Assembly: GCF_010727945.1 (NCBI RefSeq)
Contig: NZ_AP022569.1
Coordinates: forward strand, 2,356,001 to 2,420,000
Origin: Mycobacterium cookii
GTDB taxonomy: Bacteria > Actinomycetota > Actinomycetes > Mycobacteriales > Mycobacteriaceae
Length of the DNA stretch: 64,000 bases
Reading direction: 5' to 3'
The translations under genes were made by a program, and so were the position numbers. Below the pieces are notes generated by a model, which did not search any database, had not been told where the DNA came from, and worked only from the letters and a program-made list of their open reading frames with translations. Positions 18,325-26,771 of the stretch are shown piece by piece; the first letter of the stretch is position 1; the number at the start of each line of letters is the position of its first letter.

Positions 18325-18921
18325 GTGACGATCGCGGTACAGGAGTCGTTGTTCGAAGCGAACGACCGCAGATCACTGGGCGACGGGGCGTGGATCGACA
18401 TCCGCGCCGGATGGTTGACCGGCGTCGACGAGCTGTTGGGCGAGTTGCTGGAAGCGGTTCCGTGGCGCGCCGAACGGCGCCAGATGTATGACCGCGTCCT
18501 CGATGTTCCCCGTCTGGTGAGTTTCCACGATTTCACCGTCACCGACCCGCCACATCCCGGATTGGCCCGGCTTCGCCGCCGGCTCAACGACATCTACGCC
18601 GGCGAACTCGGCGAGCCGTTCACCACCGTGGGCCTGTGCTGGTATCGCGACGGCTCCGACAGCGTGGCCTGGCACGGCGACACCATCGGCCGAGCCAGCA
18701 CGCAGGACACCATGGTGGCGATCGTCAGCCTCGGCGCTACGCGCACTTTCGCAATGCGGCCCCGCGGTGGTGGCCCGTCGTTGCGGCTGCCGCAGGCGCA
18801 CGGTGACCTGTTGGTGATGGGCGGCTCGTGTCAGCGGACCTGGGAGCACTCGGTGCCGAAAACGTCGGCGTGCATCGGGCCGCGGGTCAGTATCCAGTTC
18901 CGGCCCAGAGACGTTCGCTAG
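18325..18921 (+). CDS. AlkB-family Fe(II)/2-oxoglutarate dioxygenase
   Basis: 198 aa from GTG 18325. The AlkB family oxidatively removes alkyl groups from damaged DNA or RNA bases. Seen are the Fe ligands H-x-D in AWHGDTIGR and the distal His in TWEHSVPKT, plus the 2-oxoglutarate-binding Arg in GPRVSIQFRPRD at the C-terminus. GLCWYRDGSDSVAWHGD is typical of AlkB homologues. Corresponds to Rv1000c as I recall. A near-consensus SOS box and a leaderless promoter precede it. Its stop lies 3 nt from the convergent lipoprotein gene. Confidence 0.88.
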   Translation: MTIAVQESLFEANDRRSLGDGAWIDIRAGWLTGVDELLGELLEAVPWRAERRQMYDRVLDVPRLVSFHDFTVTDPPHPGLARLRRRLNDIYAGELGEPFTTVGLCWYRDGSDSVAWHGDTIGRASTQDTMVAIVSLGATRTFAMRPRGGGPSLRLPQAHGDLLVMGGSCQRTWEHSVPKTSACIGPRVSIQFRPRDVR

Positions 18922-18924
18922 TCG

Positions 18925-19590
18925 TCAGCCCTTGGTCAAGGCGACCGACTTGACGAGCAGGTCGCACGCTCGCTTGGTGTCTACGGGCGAGGCGGGTTGG
19001 CCGGGGACCGTCACCGCATTGGCGGTGACGATCACCTGATAGTCGCCGAAATGCGCGGTGTAGTTGTACAGTTCGCCGCTGCGCGGCTTTCCCTGCACGA
19101 CAGTCTGGATGACCCGGTGCACTCCAAGGGTGCGCGTCCCATCGATCTGCGGGGTGTCGACGACTTCGATGAGTCCACGGACGCGGCCCCCTTCGAACGC
19201 CACCTTCTGGCAGTTGCGGCCCGGGTCGCTGAACGGAATCGGGGCTGAGGTCTGCACCGCCATCGCGATGTAGCGGTTGCCGTGTCCTTCGGCCTCCACC
19301 GCGGCCATGTTGCCCTGCAGGCCCGCGGGCATGTCCTCACCGACCACGAACGACGAGCAGTCGGGTGGGTGGAACGTCAGGCCCGGCGGAAGTTTATGCG
19401 TGGACAGCACCTTGGGATCGATGGCAGTCTTCGGGACGTCCTTGATCTTGTATTCCGGGCCGAACAACGACTTCACCTGCGAAATCTTGGTGATATCGGC
19501 AGTCACGGTCTCCGATGATCCGTGCGATGAACACGCCGCCATCAGGCAGACACATCCGATAGCTGCAGCCGTCCGCATCATTGGCCTCAA
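18925..19590 (-). CDS. Secreted lipoprotein, PknH-sensor-like (Rv0999-type)
   Basis: 221 aa. N-terminal signal peptide ending in the lipobox LMAAC, so predicted to be exported and lipidated. The mature part has two Cys (PPDCSSF and GRNCQKV) and ends HFGDYQVIVTANA...ACDLLVKSVALTKG. It is clearly paralogous to the next gene: VVDTPQIDGTRTLG here against LVDAPHIDGAETLG there, with matching GDY and terminal LLVK/LLAK blocks. The fold resembles the extracellular sensor domain of PknH-like proteins; ligand unknown. M1 or M4 could be the start. Confidence 0.8.
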   Translation of the reverse strand: MRPMMRTAAAIGCVCLMAACSSHGSSETVTADITKISQVKSLFGPEYKIKDVPKTAIDPKVLSTHKLPPGLTFHPPDCSSFVVGEDMPAGLQGNMAAVEAEGHGNRYIAMAVQTSAPIPFSDPGRNCQKVAFEGGRVRGLIEVVDTPQIDGTRTLGVHRVIQTVVQGKPRSGELYNYTAHFGDYQVIVTANAVTVPGQPASPVDTKRACDLLVKSVALTKG

Positions 19591-19605
19591 TCTAACGCAC
19601 GCCTA

Positions 19606-20268
19606 TCAGCCGCGTAAGGCCGACACGGTTTTCGCCAACAGGTCGGCGGTGAACTGCGGAGTCAGTGCCGGATTCGGCGACCCCGGGTCACTGATCAACG
19701 TGGTGAACGCGTAGTAGTCGCCCAAGTATGCGGTGAAAGTGTCTGCCCGGGAGACGATTTGATTGCCGCCCTCCACCGAAGTGGTGATTTCGGCTGCCAT
19801 GCCGAGGGTTTCGGCTCCGTCGATGTGCGGCGCGTCGACAAGGTGAACGCGTGCGACGGCACGCTTGCCGGTCATGCTCCACTGCCGGCATTGGCCGGTC
19901 AGCGACTGGTCCAGCCCCACCGGGCCCGTCGGCGCGGCCACCACCATCGCGTAGATCGTGCCACCGGCACCCGATCCCGAAATGCCCTGAGCGGTTTGAC
20001 CGCGACCGGCTGCCGGATCCGCCAGTGCACCGCAGCGCCTGGGACTGGCCGAACCACCCGCACCGATGCCCCAAATCGACTGCGGTGCAGTAATTCCGGA
20101 CGCAGCGTGCACTTCGTAACCGGACGGTAGGTCGCGTCGCACCCGCCTGATGTTGCCGGGGTCGATGTGACGAGTCGCCGGTTTGGCCGACGGCGCGGGC
20201 GCACGTTCAGCGGGGTGAGTACACCCAGTGAGCAGCAGGACCGCTGCCGCCACGACCGATCGTCGCAT
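19606..20268 (-). CDS. Secreted lipoprotein, paralogue of the preceding gene
   Basis: 220 aa from ATG 20268. The signal peptide ends in a classic lipobox LLTGC. The mature domain contains QSIWGIGAGGSASPRRCGAL, GQCRQW and VDAPHIDGAETLG, a PknH-like extracellular sensor pattern with a Cys pair. Its ATG lies 1 nt beyond the pat stop codon, so translation is coupled to the cAMP-responsive acetyltransferase. A short gap separates it from its downstream paralogue. This start was chosen over an upstream one because the signal peptide begins here. Function unknown. Confidence 0.8.
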   Translation of the reverse strand: MRRSVVAAAVLLLTGCTHPAERAPAPSAKPATRHIDPGNIRRVRRDLPSGYEVHAASGITAPQSIWGIGAGGSASPRRCGALADPAAGRGQTAQGISGSGAGGTIYAMVVAAPTGPVGLDQSLTGQCRQWSMTGKRAVARVHLVDAPHIDGAETLGMAAEITTSVEGGNQIVSRADTFTAYLGDYYAFTTLISDPGSPNPALTPQFTADLLAKTVSALRG

Positions 20269-20269
20269 G

Positions 20270-21352
<1,083 letters not shown>

Positions 21353-21382
21353 TCACGACGGGCCGCGCGTCAGACTCACGGC

Positions 21383-22129
21383 ATGGCTAGCACCGCAGAT
21401 CCGCTCCAGACAACCCGCGATTTGCTCGACCGCCCGGCCACCCTGCGGCACGGCTTTCTCGACGTGCTAGGCAAGTCGGTCGTCAGCGAGACACCGACGC
21501 TGGCGCAGCGGGCGATGAACAGTCCGCTGGTCGCCACCGTGTACGAGCGCGTGTGGCGCCCGGTGGCGTTCTACGTCGCCAGCGGTGTCACCACCGGCGC
21601 TGAGCAAAGCCGCGCGGCCGAGGCGCTGGCACTCTCCGGCGCGCACCGGCTGCTCGACATCGCCTGTGGACCAGGCAATTTCACCGGTCAGCTGGCCAGA
21701 CGACTGCCCGACGACGGCCTGGCCGTCGGGTTGGACATCTCGGTGCCGATGCTGACCCGCGCCGTGCTGGACAACAGCGGGTCACGTACCTGCTACGTCC
21801 GCGGCGATGCGGGGACGCTGCCGTTCGGCGACGAAACCTTCGACGCCGTCTGCTGTTTCGGCGCGCTGTATCTGATGCCCGAGCCGTTCCTGGTGGCTCA
21901 CGAGATGGTCCGGGTGCTGCGGCCGGGCGGTCGGGTGGCGATACTGACCAGCTACGCCGGGCAGCCAGCGCCGGTGCGTAAGGCGATGAATGCGGGCGCC
22001 CGCGTGATCGGGTTGCAGATGTTCGAGCGACACGCGTTCACCGAACTGTTCACGTCGTCGGGTCTGGTCGACGTGCAGCAGCAGACCCAGCGCTCACTGC
22101 AGTTCGTCACCGCCGCCAAGCCCGGTTGA
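21383..22129 (+). CDS. Class I SAM-dependent methyltransferase
   Basis: 248 aa from ATG 21383. Ubiquinone/menaquinone-type methyltransferase fold: motif I LLDIACGPGNFT (about residue 92), acidic loop VGLDIS, motif II/III FDAVCCFGALYLMPEP and VLRPGGRVAILT. About 70 residues precede the Rossmann core, including LVATVYERVWRP, common in mycobacterial lipid or small-molecule methyltransferases. Substrate cannot be read. It is the first gene of the accessory region beyond pat and converges on the next gene with a 3-nt gap. Confidence 0.85.
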   Translation: MASTADPLQTTRDLLDRPATLRHGFLDVLGKSVVSETPTLAQRAMNSPLVATVYERVWRPVAFYVASGVTTGAEQSRAAEALALSGAHRLLDIACGPGNFTGQLARRLPDDGLAVGLDISVPMLTRAVLDNSGSRTCYVRGDAGTLPFGDETFDAVCCFGALYLMPEPFLVAHEMVRVLRPGGRVAILTSYAGQPAPVRKAMNAGARVIGLQMFERHAFTELFTSSGLVDVQQQTQRSLQFVTAAKPG

Positions 22130-22132
22130 CGG

Positions 22133-22708
22133 TCAGACCATGGAGTAGAAACCCTCATCGGCGGCTTCGGCGACGGTCGCTCCCCCGGCGGCCATGGCGT
22201 GTGATTTGAACACCTGGGCGGCCGCGCTCGGCCGGTGCCGGACCGGAATGTATTTGCAGTTCAGGCTCGGCGGGTGGGCTCGGCCCCAGAGCAGCACCTC
22301 GGTCACGGCGTCCTCGCCCGCGGCGAGAACCTGCCGGCGGACGGCTTCGCTCTTCACGATCACGTCACCGGCGACCGCGAGCATCTGCGGCGCGGGCAGC
22401 ACCGCCAGTCGGTCCGGCACGAGCGTCACCCGGGCGCCCAGAATCCTGACGGGCCGGTCGTCGATGACGTGATCACCGTCGACGACGACGGACACGTCCC
22501 ACCCCGCCATCGCCCGATCGAAGATCAGGCCGCCGATCGACGTCACCGCGTCGGCGATGTCGGCGGCCACCACCTGAAACTGGTACCGGCCGAAGTCCGC
22601 GGCGGGCGTTCGCGCCGACGCTGCGCGGGGCAGACGAGCGGGGCGGTGCAGTTGAGGGAGCGGGCTGGCGGGAGCGGCCACATGAAGTCCGTTCGACGGG
22701 TTACGCAA
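22133..22708 (-). CDS. Conserved hypothetical protein
   Basis: 191 aa from a TTG at 22708, or 182 aa from GTG 22681; the start is uncertain because the first 35 residues are Pro/Ala/Arg-rich. The folded part runs from FGRYQFQVVAADIADAVTSIGG to the end and contains VVVDGDHVIDDRPVRILGA and a C-terminal VAEAADEGFYSMV. No domain I recognise and no membrane segment. It is divergent from the TetR gene at 22781, so it is a plausible target of that regulator. Confidence 0.6.
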   Translation of the reverse strand: MRNPSNGLHVAAPASPLPQLHRPARLPRAASARTPAADFGRYQFQVVAADIADAVTSIGGLIFDRAMAGWDVSVVVDGDHVIDDRPVRILGARVTLVPDRLAVLPAPQMLAVAGDVIVKSEAVRRQVLAAGEDAVTEVLLWGRAHPPSLNCKYIPVRHRPSAAAQVFKSHAMAAGGATVAEAADEGFYSMV

Positions 22709-22722
22709 TTCTCGGGCTTACA

Positions 22723-22736
22723 CTACGAATATAGAG
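22723..22736. promoter_or_regulatory. Candidate TetR operator, copy 1
   Basis: CTACGAATATAGAG lies in the divergent gap between the hypothetical gene and the TetR gene and is extended to CTAC...GTAG. It matches 11 of 14 bases with CTACGGCAATAGAG at 23545-23558, on the other side of the same TetR gene and before the P450 operon. Confidence 0.35.
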
Positions 22737-22780
22737 TAGCCTGATCTCGGACGACAACCTAACTCACCCTGGGATCAGCT

Positions 22781-23506
22781 TTGACATCTAAACCGCGGGT
22801 GGGTGGCCGCTACACTGCCCGCATACAAAAACGACGCAAACCCAATCCGGACCAACGTCGCCGCGAGCTCTGCGACGCGGCGATCCAGCTGCTTGCCGAT
22901 GACGGCGCCAAGGGCCTGAGCCACCTGAAAGTCGACGGCCGCGCCGGCGTGCCCGACGGCACGACCTCGTTCTACTTCCGCACCCGCTCGGCGTTGCTGC
23001 ACGCGATCGCCGAGCGGATGGTCGAACTCGACTTGGCGGCGCTGCAGGCCGTCGCCGACAGCCCGGGCCTCGACGACGGGGCGTCGGCCTCGACGCTGGC
23101 CAAAGTCGTCATCCAGTCCGGCGTCGACCCGCAGCTGAAGCTCACCAAAGCGCGCTATGAGTTGACCATTCAGGCCACCCGGGATCCGGTCATCGCCGCG
23201 ACCCTGCAACGCGCCACCGACGCTTTCACCAAAATGCACCACGACATCCTGGTGCAGCTGCTGCCGCACGGCGCGGATCTGGATCCCGATGTCGTGGACG
23301 ATCTCAGCAACGTGACACTGACCTTCATCAACGGGCTCATGCTCCGGTTCGTGCACGGCGATCGGATCATCGACAGCCCCGAACAACTCGACGCCGTCCT
23401 GGCGGCGATCGTCACCGGCATCCTGCGCAGCGACCAGCGGGGCCGGCTCACCCACGACGGCGCCGTGCTGCAGCCGCCCTTGACGCGATCGCTGCCGCGG
23501 CGATAA
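22781..23506 (+). CDS. TetR-family transcriptional regulator
   Basis: 241 aa from TTG 22781; GTG 22799 is an alternative. N-terminal HTH around residues 25-75: RRRELCDAAIQLLADDG, then GVPDGTTSFYFRTRSALLHAIAERM, the standard TetR recognition-helix context. The C-terminal ligand-binding half is all-helical. It lies between a divergent hypothetical gene and the downstream P450 operon. A shared 14-bp motif occurs on both sides of it, suggesting autoregulation and control of the operon. Confidence 0.85.
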   Translation: MTSKPRVGGRYTARIQKRRKPNPDQRRRELCDAAIQLLADDGAKGLSHLKVDGRAGVPDGTTSFYFRTRSALLHAIAERMVELDLAALQAVADSPGLDDGASASTLAKVVIQSGVDPQLKLTKARYELTIQATRDPVIAATLQRATDAFTKMHHDILVQLLPHGADLDPDVVDDLSNVTLTFINGLMLRFVHGDRIIDSPEQLDAVLAAIVTGILRSDQRGRLTHDGAVLQPPLTRSLPRR

Positions 23507-23544
23507 GAGCGGAGTTCTTGCTCAATACCGGCCCGTGTGGTTCT

Positions 23545-23558
23545 CTACGGCAATAGAG
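23545..23558. promoter_or_regulatory. Candidate TetR operator, copy 2, upstream of the P450 operon
   Basis: CTACGGCAATAGAG; with two flanking bases it forms the inverted repeat CTCTA-N6-TAGAG (23543-23558). It resembles 22723-22736 and lies about 155 nt before the P450 start. The rest of the 209-nt gap 23507-23715 shows nothing else I can name. Confidence 0.35.
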
Positions 23559-23715
23559 TTAATCGGTCGCCGGTAAGCCGACGAGCGCGGTTCTATTAAG
23601 CAGAAGGTACAAATCGCCCGAACCGTCGCACACGCTGACAGACTGACGACACCCACGCCGGTATCCGGCACATCCGAATCTCGGAAAGTTGTGGCGAAAG
23701 GCAAGTTTCGTGGCG

Positions 23716-24927
23716 ATGAGCACCGACACAGAGGCTCACGACGTCGAGGATGTCTACTACGACCCCTATGACGTCGTCCTCAACGCCAACCCCTATCCGA
23801 TGTTCGGCCGCCTGCGCGAAGAGGCGCCGCTGTACTACAACGCCCAGCACGACTTCTATGCGCTGAGCCGATTCGACGACGTCGACAAGGGTCTGGTCGA
23901 TCACGCGACATTCAGTTCAGCGCGCGGCATCATTCTGGAGTTGATCAAGGCCAACCTTGACATTCCCCCGGGCCTGCTGATCATGGAAGATCCGCCGATC
24001 CACGACATCCACCGAAAATTGCTGGCGCGCATGTTCACCCCGCGCAAGATCGCTGCGCTGGAGACGCAGATCCGCGACTTCTGCGCGGAGTCGCTGGATC
24101 CGCTGATCGGCACCGGGCACATCGACTTCGTCGCCGACCTCGGCGCCCAGATGCCGATGAAAGTCATCAGCATGCTGCTCGGCATCCCGGAGGACGACCA
24201 GGAATTCATCCGCGACCACACCAACCGGCAGATGCGCACCGAAGCCGGCAAACCCATGGACCATGAACATGGCCTGGCCACCGGTGAGATCTTCGCCGCC
24301 TACATCGATTGGCGCGCCGAGCACCCATCCGACGACATCATGACCGAACTGCTCAATGTCGAGTTCGTCGACGAGACCGGTGCCACCCGCCGCCTGACCC
24401 GCGACGAACTGCTGATCTACCTCAACGTCGTCGCGGGCGCGGGCAACGAGACCACGACCCGCCTGATCGGTTGGGCCGGAAAGGTTCTCGCCGAACACCC
24501 AGACCAGCGCCGCGAACTGGTCGATGACCCGGCGCTGATACCGCAAGCCATCGAGGAACTGCTGCGGTTCGAACCGCCCGCTCCGCACGCAGCACGGTAC
24601 GTCGCGCGCGACGTCAGTTTCCACGGCCAGACGGTGCCCGAAGGCAGCGTGATGATGATGCTGATCGGCGCCGCCTGCCACGACCCACGCCAATTCGGCT
24701 CGGACAGTGAAGAGTTCAACATCCACCGTCCACTCCGTCAGCACCTCGCGTTCAGCGTCGGCACGCACTTCTGCCTCGGGTCGGCGCTGGCCCGACTGGA
24801 AGGGCGCGTCGCCCTCGAGGAGCTGCTCAAGCGCTTCCCTGAGTGGGACGTCGACTTGGCGAACGCCCGGCTCAGCCCGACGTCGACGGTGCGGGGGTGG
24901 GAGTCGATGCCGGCTTCCACGCCATGA
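23716..24927 (+). CDS. Cytochrome P450 (first gene of the plus-strand catabolic operon)
   Basis: 403 aa from ATG 23716 (M10 of the longer frame, 27 nt after an upstream start). Soluble bacterial P450: I-helix oxygen-binding AGAGNETTTR, K-helix ExxR in EELLR, and heme-ligand Cys353 in FSVGTHFCLG. Redox partners are not encoded nearby. Its stop overlaps the SDR start as ATGA, so the two are translationally coupled. P450 hydroxylation followed by a dehydrogenase, CoA-transferase and crotonase suggests oxidation of an alicyclic or terpenoid substrate; the substrate itself is inference. Confidence 0.93.
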   Translation: MSTDTEAHDVEDVYYDPYDVVLNANPYPMFGRLREEAPLYYNAQHDFYALSRFDDVDKGLVDHATFSSARGIILELIKANLDIPPGLLIMEDPPIHDIHRKLLARMFTPRKIAALETQIRDFCAESLDPLIGTGHIDFVADLGAQMPMKVISMLLGIPEDDQEFIRDHTNRQMRTEAGKPMDHEHGLATGEIFAAYIDWRAEHPSDDIMTELLNVEFVDETGATRRLTRDELLIYLNVVAGAGNETTTRLIGWAGKVLAEHPDQRRELVDDPALIPQAIEELLRFEPPAPHAARYVARDVSFHGQTVPEGSVMMMLIGAACHDPRQFGSDSEEFNIHRPLRQHLAFSVGTHFCLGSALARLEGRVALEELLKRFPEWDVDLANARLSPTSTVRGWESMPASTP

Positions 24928-25760
24928 CCGGCCGCGTCGAGGGCAAGGTCGCGTTCATCACCGGCGCGGCCCGCGGGCAGGGCCGCAGCCACGCCGTGCG
25001 ACTGGCCCAGGAAGGTGCCGACATCATCGCCGTCGATGTCTGCGGGCCGATCGACAATCTGGCCTACCCCCATTCGACGCCCGAGGATCTGGCCGAGACC
25101 ACCGACCTGGTCAAGAATCTGGACCGGCGCATCGTCACCGCTCAGGTCGAGGTCCGCGATTACGACGGGCTCAAGGCCGCGGTCGACAGCGGTGTCGAAC
25201 AACTCGGCCGCCTCGACATCATCGTCGCCAATGCCGGCGTGGGTACCGACGGCAGGCCGCTGCACAAGATTCGTGAGAACGTCTGGCAAGACATGATCGA
25301 CATCAACCTCAGCGGCGTGTGGCACACGGTGAAAGCGGGCGTGCCGCATATCCTTTCGGGCGGCAGCGGCGGGTCGATCGTGCTCACCAGCTCGGTCGGC
25401 GGGCGCAAGGCCTACCCGAACACCGGCCACTACATCGCCGCCAAGCACGGTGTCATCGGCCTGATGCGCACCTTCGCCGTCGAACTCGGCCAGCACATGA
25501 TCCGGGTCAACTCGGTGCTACCCACCCAGGTCGCCACCACAATGGTGATGAACGAAAACACCTTTCGGCTGTTCGCGCCACACAAAGAGAACCCGGGGCC
25601 GGAGGACTTCGCGCCGATCTCGCAGATGATGCACACGTTGCCGGTGCCCTGGGTGGAACCGGTAGACATCAGTAATGCCGTGCTGTTTCTTGCCTCTGAT
25701 GAATCCCGTTACATCACAGGCGTTTCGCTTCCCGTCGACGCGGGCAGCTTGCTCAAATAA
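24924..25760 (+). CDS. Mycofactocin-coupled SDR-family oxidoreductase
   Basis: 278 aa from ATG 24924. Rossmann motif TGAARGQG, NAG motif in VANAGV, catalytic Tyr/Lys in HYIAAKHG. The long insert after VDVCGPIDN containing PEDLAETTDLV is the hallmark of mycofactocin-dependent SDRs, whose bound nicotinamide is re-oxidised by mycofactocin instead of free NAD exchange. It would oxidise the alcohol made by the overlapping P450. The next gene begins 26 nt downstream. Assignment to the MFT subgroup rests on the insert pattern. Confidence 0.88.
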   Translation: MTGRVEGKVAFITGAARGQGRSHAVRLAQEGADIIAVDVCGPIDNLAYPHSTPEDLAETTDLVKNLDRRIVTAQVEVRDYDGLKAAVDSGVEQLGRLDIIVANAGVGTDGRPLHKIRENVWQDMIDINLSGVWHTVKAGVPHILSGGSGGSIVLTSSVGGRKAYPNTGHYIAAKHGVIGLMRTFAVELGQHMIRVNSVLPTQVATTMVMNENTFRLFAPHKENPGPEDFAPISQMMHTLPVPWVEPVDISNAVLFLASDESRYITGVSLPVDAGSLLK

Positions 25761-25786
25761 TCAACAATCAAGACTGGAGATGACTA

Positions 25787-26755
25787 ATGGTTGAGTTCGA
25801 CTACGAAAAGCTGAAGAAGGAAGCCGAGCAGTACATCAGGTTCGAGAAGGACAAGAAGAACCGGATCGCCTACATCACCTTCGACCGTCCCGAGGCCCAG
25901 AATGCCACCAGCCTGGGCATGCGGCAGAACTACGCCGACCTGATCCACAAGTGCAATGTCGACGACGACGTGAAGGTCGTCGTGATCCGTGGCGAGGGTG
26001 ACGATTTCGGCAGCGGCGGCGATCTGCCCGAACAGCGTCCCATGCTCGAGAATCCCGGCCTGCCGCTGCATCACGAGCTGGCGATCAACGACGACGACGT
26101 CAAATACCCGCCCGGCGGCTCCTACCGCTACCTGTCGACCGTCACCGACTTCTACGCCAAGGCCCGCGCCGGAAACCGCCCGCTGCAGGAGCTTAGGAAG
26201 ATCAGCATCATCGAGGCCAAGGGGTACTGCTACGGCTGGCACTTCTACCAGGCCGGTGACGCCGACCTGGTGATCTCCTCCGACGACGCGTTGTTCGGCC
26301 ATCCGGCATTCCGCTACGTTGGGTGGGGCCCGCGGCTGTGGTGGTGGGCCGAGACGATGGGCCTGCGTAAGTTCTCCGAAATGCTGTTCACCGGGCGGCC
26401 TTTCACCGCCAAGGAAATGTACGAGTGCGGCTTCATCAACAGCGTGGTGCCCCGCGACAAGCTGGAGGCCGAGACCGAGAAGTACGCGCTGGCGTGCTCG
26501 CGGTCCCGCCCGACCGACACCGTCGCGGTGCAGAAGACGTTCCTCGAGTTGTACAAGCAGCACAAGGGTGAGTACTTCGGCAGCCTGCTGACCGGCATGG
26601 TCGAAGGCATGCTGCCGTTGATCAAGAACGACGCGGAAGAAGTCGACCTCACCGGCGGCACTTTCGAGAAGGGTCTCAACAACGTCGTGAAGGACAACGA
26701 CTTGAACTTCCCGCCCGAGTGGCGGCTGAGCCGCTCGGGGCGTGCCAAGCCCTGA
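25787..26755 (+). CDS. Crotonase-fold (enoyl-CoA hydratase-like) protein with atypical active site
   Basis: 322 aa, longer than the usual 260. Crotonase-fold landmarks are RIAYITFDRPEAQNATS, the oxyanion region GDDFGSGGDLPE, and FGHPAFRYVGWGPRLWWWAETMG. Where classic hydratases have GGGCEL and FGxPE, this has YGWHF and FGHPAF, so both canonical catalytic Glu residues appear absent. It may be a hydrolase or retro-Claisen ring-cleaving member of the superfamily. It has a strong ribosome-binding site (ctggagatg region) and is the third gene of the operon. Confidence 0.85.
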   Translation: MVEFDYEKLKKEAEQYIRFEKDKKNRIAYITFDRPEAQNATSLGMRQNYADLIHKCNVDDDVKVVVIRGEGDDFGSGGDLPEQRPMLENPGLPLHHELAINDDDVKYPPGGSYRYLSTVTDFYAKARAGNRPLQELRKISIIEAKGYCYGWHFYQAGDADLVISSDDALFGHPAFRYVGWGPRLWWWAETMGLRKFSEMLFTGRPFTAKEMYECGFINSVVPRDKLEAETEKYALACSRSRPTDTVAVQKTFLELYKQHKGEYFGSLLTGMVEGMLPLIKNDAEEVDLTGGTFEKGLNNVVKDNDLNFPPEWRLSRSGRAKP

Positions 26756-26771
26756 CGTCTCGGGGTCGCAC

